Positions 5,559 to 7,701 of a DNA stretch of 7,701 nt are shown in pieces. The position numbers and the translations under genes were made by a program. The stretch is from an uncultured bacterium (GTDB lineage: Bacteria > Bacteroidota > Bacteroidia > Bacteroidales > Paludibacteraceae): NCBI GenBank assembly GCA_946183755.1, contig CAMHCZ010000088.1:1-7701 (forward strand), given 5' to 3'. Below the pieces are notes generated by a model. It searched no databases and had not been told where the DNA came from. It was given only the letters and a program-made list of their open reading frames with translations. Position 1 is the stretch's first letter. Each line of letters starts with the position of its first letter.

Positions 5559-7701
5559 TTATTTCAGTTTAGTATCGAAGAAGTCAAGCACAGTGTTGTA
5601 AAGATGCGTGCGAGAAACAGCATCGTTCATCTGATGGTTGCGGTTAGGATAAACCATCATATTGAAAGGCTTGCCCAAAGACACGAGCTTGTCAGCAAGT
5701 GTGTATGTGTTCTCTATCTGCACATTGTCGTCCTTTGTACCGTGCACGAGAAGAAGCGCGCCATTGAGGTTGCCGGCACGTTTCACAGCCGACGAAAGGT
5801 CGTAGCTGCCGTTCTCCTGAGGGCGGCGCATGTAACGCTCGCCGTAAGCCGAGTCGTACAGACGCCAGTCGGTGACTGGAGCGATAGCCACGCCGGCAGC
5901 GAAGACAGGCTGACCGGTCGTCATGGCCATGAGCGCCATGTAGCCGCCGTAGCTCCAGCCGTAGATGCCGATGCGCTTGCCGTCAACGTAAGGCAGCGAG
6001 CCTGCCTTTCTGGCAGCCGCCACGAGGTCGTTAGCCTCCTGAACGCCCTGACGCTGGTACGAATACTTGCGCCAGTCACGTCCGCGAGCGTCGGAGCCGT
6101 GCACGTCCACGCAAAGCACAACGTAGCCGCTGGCAGCCAACGCCTGCTCGAATCCGTAGGAGTACGAGTCGGTCACATTATGCGCACCCGGCGCTGCGTA
6201 CTGCATCACAACGAGCGGATATTTAGTCGAAGCATTGAAATTGTCGGGCTTCATAACCCACGCATAGAGCGTGTCCTTGCCTGAGATTATCGGCAGGAAC
6301 TCCTTCTTCTGCTGTCCGGCGCGAGCGGCTGGCTTGGCAGTGTCGATAGTGCGCACAACCTTGCCTGCGGCGTTGCGCACAGTCACTGTGGCTGGCGCAT
6401 TGAGCGTCGAGTTGGCGCAGAGGAAGTATGAGTAATTAGCATTGAACTGAGCGGAAGAAACGCCCTCCTCCTTAGTGAGGCACGTCACAACGCCCTTGCC
6501 ATCAACGGAATAGACCTCGCGCGAGAGCGGAGACTTCATCGCCGCCTGGAAGTAGCAGATGTTCTTCACTGTGTCGCAGCCGTAGAACTCGGTCACATCG
6601 TAGTTGCCCTTGGTGAGCTGCGAGAGCTGTATGCCGTTGGCGTTGTAAAGGTAGAGGTGGCGATGACCGTCGCGGTCGGACGGGAAGATGAATTTGTTGC
6701 CTGGCAGGAACTGCACCTTGTTTATCCACTCCGGCTCGTAGTACTGCTTGGCGGTCTCCTCGAAGAGCGCATTGAACATGAGCGACTTGCAATTCACTTC
6801 GTAAAGGCGCACATGGTTCTGGTTGCGGTTGAGAACGAAGACGGCGAACGTCTCAGCCTCGTTGGTCCACATGACGCGTGTAACGTAGTCGAAGCCGTCG
6901 TTTGGCAGCGGCACACGCTTGATTGACTTGTAGAACGCGTCGTAAACGAACACGGCTGGCACAGGGTTGTTCTGCCCTGCTTTTGGGTAATGGTACGACG
7001 ATGTCGAGTTGTAGATGTCCTTCAGGTTGTCCACGCTCAGCGAGTATGTCATCAGAGTCTGCTTCAGCACCTCGAAATTGTCGAGAGTGACGAACACGAA
7101 GAAACGGTTGTCAGGCGCCCACACGGAAAGGTTTCGCGCCGAGAACTCCTCCTCGTAGAGCCAGTCGGAAACGCCGTTGTACTTTGCGCTGTCGCCGTTG
7201 CGTGTCATGCGCATGACGATGCCGTCATAGTCCATCTTCTTCAGGTACAGGTCGTTGTCAACCGAGAAGACAATGCTTCGTCCGTTAGGCGAATAGACGG
7301 GGTCGCGCTGAAGGCAAGCGCTGTCAATAAGCGCGTGGAGTTTGTTGCGCTGTATGTCGAAGGTGTAGTACTTAGCCAAAGGCACACGGCGGTAAGGCTT
7401 CACCGACTTGTTATAGACGAACATGTTCTTGTTCTGCGGGTCGAACTGAAAGCCGTCGATTTTGGACAGCGACGCGCCGCGAGCCTTGGAAGCATCGAAA
7501 AGCGTGGCTACAGCCTTGCCGGACTTGTATTCATACTGAACGACAGTTCGTCCGTCAGCCGAAAGCTGCGCATAACTTTCGCCGTCAGCCATTGGCACAA
7601 TGCCGGCGAACGGACAAGCTGCGTATTTCTTTTCTGCAATATCCTTGATTACCGAATTGTTTCGTTGCGCATTGACGGCAGAGAACGCCATCAGCGCAGA
7701 G
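5559..7701 (-). CDS. Secreted dipeptidyl-peptidase IV-like serine peptidase (S9B; N-terminus off the window)
   Basis: This enzyme removes N-terminal X-Pro (and X-Ala) dipeptides from peptides in the periplasm or outside the cell. Numbering from the ATG at 7691, 710 residues are visible. The N-terminal half is the DPP IV beta-propeller, including DWLYEEEF (176-183), whose E181 and E182 correspond to the human DPP4 Glu pair that holds the substrate amino terminus. The C-terminal alpha/beta hydrolase has nucleophile S580 in GWSYGGY, acid D654 in HGTKDDN with N656, and H686 in PNRNHQM. The proline pocket is conserved: V606, W609, Y612 and Y616 in APVTDWRLYDSAYGERY. Y498 is the likely oxyanion Tyr. 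The frame stays open upstream of M1 to the window edge and encodes signal-peptide residues, so the true start is outside. It heads the visible gene run. A prolyl tripeptidyl peptidase is possible, but the conserved E-E and Tyr-Tyr sites favour a dipeptidyl peptidase. Confidence 0.94.
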   Translation of the reverse strand, partial: SALMAFSAVNAQRNNSVIKDIAEKKYAACPFAGIVPMADGESYAQLSADGRTVVQYEYKSGKAVATLFDASKARGASLSKIDGFQFDPQNKNMFVYNKSVKPYRRVPLAKYYTFDIQRNKLHALIDSACLQRDPVYSPNGRSIVFSVDNDLYLKKMDYDGIVMRMTRNGDSAKYNGVSDWLYEEEFSARNLSVWAPDNRFFVFVTLDNFEVLKQTLMTYSLSVDNLKDIYNSTSSYHYPKAGQNNPVPAVFVYDAFYKSIKRVPLPNDGFDYVTRVMWTNEAETFAVFVLNRNQNHVRLYEVNCKSLMFNALFEETAKQYYEPEWINKVQFLPGNKFIFPSDRDGHRHLYLYNANGIQLSQLTKGNYDVTEFYGCDTVKNICYFQAAMKSPLSREVYSVDGKGVVTCLTKEEGVSSAQFNANYSYFLCANSTLNAPATVTVRNAAGKVVRTIDTAKPAARAGQQKKEFLPIISGKDTLYAWVMKPDNFNASTKYPLVVMQYAAPGAHNVTDSYSYGFEQALAASGYVVLCVDVHGSDARGRDWRKYSYQRQGVQEANDLVAAARKAGSLPYVDGKRIGIYGWSYGGYMALMAMTTGQPVFAAGVAIAPVTDWRLYDSAYGERYMRRPQENGSYDLSSAVKRAGNLNGALLLVHGTKDDNVQIENTYTLADKLVSLGKPFNMMVYPNRNHQMNDAVSRTHLYNTVLDFFDTKLK
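7668..7701 (-). other. Signal-peptide h-region and cleavage site of the DPP IV-like protein (partial)
   Basis: Reading in the peptidase frame from the window edge gives SALMAFSAVNA followed by QRNN. This is a short hydrophobic stretch ending in a V-N-A signal-peptidase I site, with cleavage predicted after Ala8 (counted from M1 at 7691) and Gln as the first mature residue. There is no lipobox Cys at this point, so a lipoprotein is not indicated. The positively charged n-region and the real start codon lie beyond position 7701. Confidence 0.75.

Larger units (their letters stand above)
1..7701 (-). other. Probable polycistronic unit: DPP IV-like, sugar MFS, ROK kinase, mfd
   Basis: All four genes face the same way with gaps of 25, 11 and 12 bp. 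None of the gaps shows an inverted repeat with a T-run, and none is long enough for a promoter with the Bacteroidota spacing (TTTG near -33 and TAnnTTTG near -7) plus a leader. A promoter inside an upstream coding region cannot be excluded, particularly one inside the kinase gene serving mfd. The unit's main promoter and its end both lie outside the window. No gene-free stretch over 25 bp exists here. Confidence 0.65.

Noticed and set aside
5541..6284. A 247-codon plus-strand open frame opposite the peptidase catalytic domain.
   Set aside because: It is antisense to a well conserved hydrolase domain, has no recognisable motif, and also overlaps the intergenic gap. It is a shadow of codon bias.
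1..7701. CRISPR arrays, tRNA or rRNA genes, insertion sequences, phage or defence genes.
   Set aside because: Coding sequence fills the window almost end to end; no direct repeat arrays, terminal inverted repeats, cloverleaf-like sequences or transposase motifs were seen.

Overview
The window holds four tightly packed genes, all read from the minus strand, and no RNA genes, mobile elements, CRISPR arrays or long intergenic regions. In transcription order (right to left) they are: a secreted dipeptidyl-peptidase IV-like serine peptidase (7701 down to 5559, start just outside the window), a FucP/GluP-type sugar MFS permease (5533-4286), a ROK-family sugar kinase (4274-3342), and the transcription-repair coupling factor Mfd (3329 down to 1, missing only its extreme C-terminus). 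The gaps are 25, 11 and 12 bp. None has room for a standard promoter plus leader or shows a terminator hairpin, so one polycistronic unit is the simplest reading.

The organism is most likely a member of the Bacteroidota, order Bacteroidales (Prevotella/Bacteroides/Muribaculaceae-like). The evidence is the absence of Shine-Dalgarno sequences at all three visible junctions (A/T-rich stretches instead), the DEEQKFGV form of the Mfd helicase motif, the Bacteroidota-type DPP IV, and the FHS-type sugar permease next to a ROK kinase. Base composition is moderate, about 50-55% GC by eye. The genus cannot be fixed from the sequence alone.

Functionally, the permease and kinase form a plausible import-and-phosphorylate pair: a monosaccharide enters by proton symport and is trapped as a sugar phosphate without a PTS. 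The upstream peptidase would release X-Pro/X-Ala dipeptides outside the cytoplasm, another nutrient-harvesting role. Mfd, which removes stalled RNA polymerase and recruits UvrA, has no obvious link to these and probably sits at the tail of the unit by co-transcription.

I see no previously undescribed system. The points most worth a second look are the altered substrate-site motif in TM5 of the permease, the non-canonical oxyanion loop of the peptidase, and the placement of mfd behind nutrient-uptake genes.
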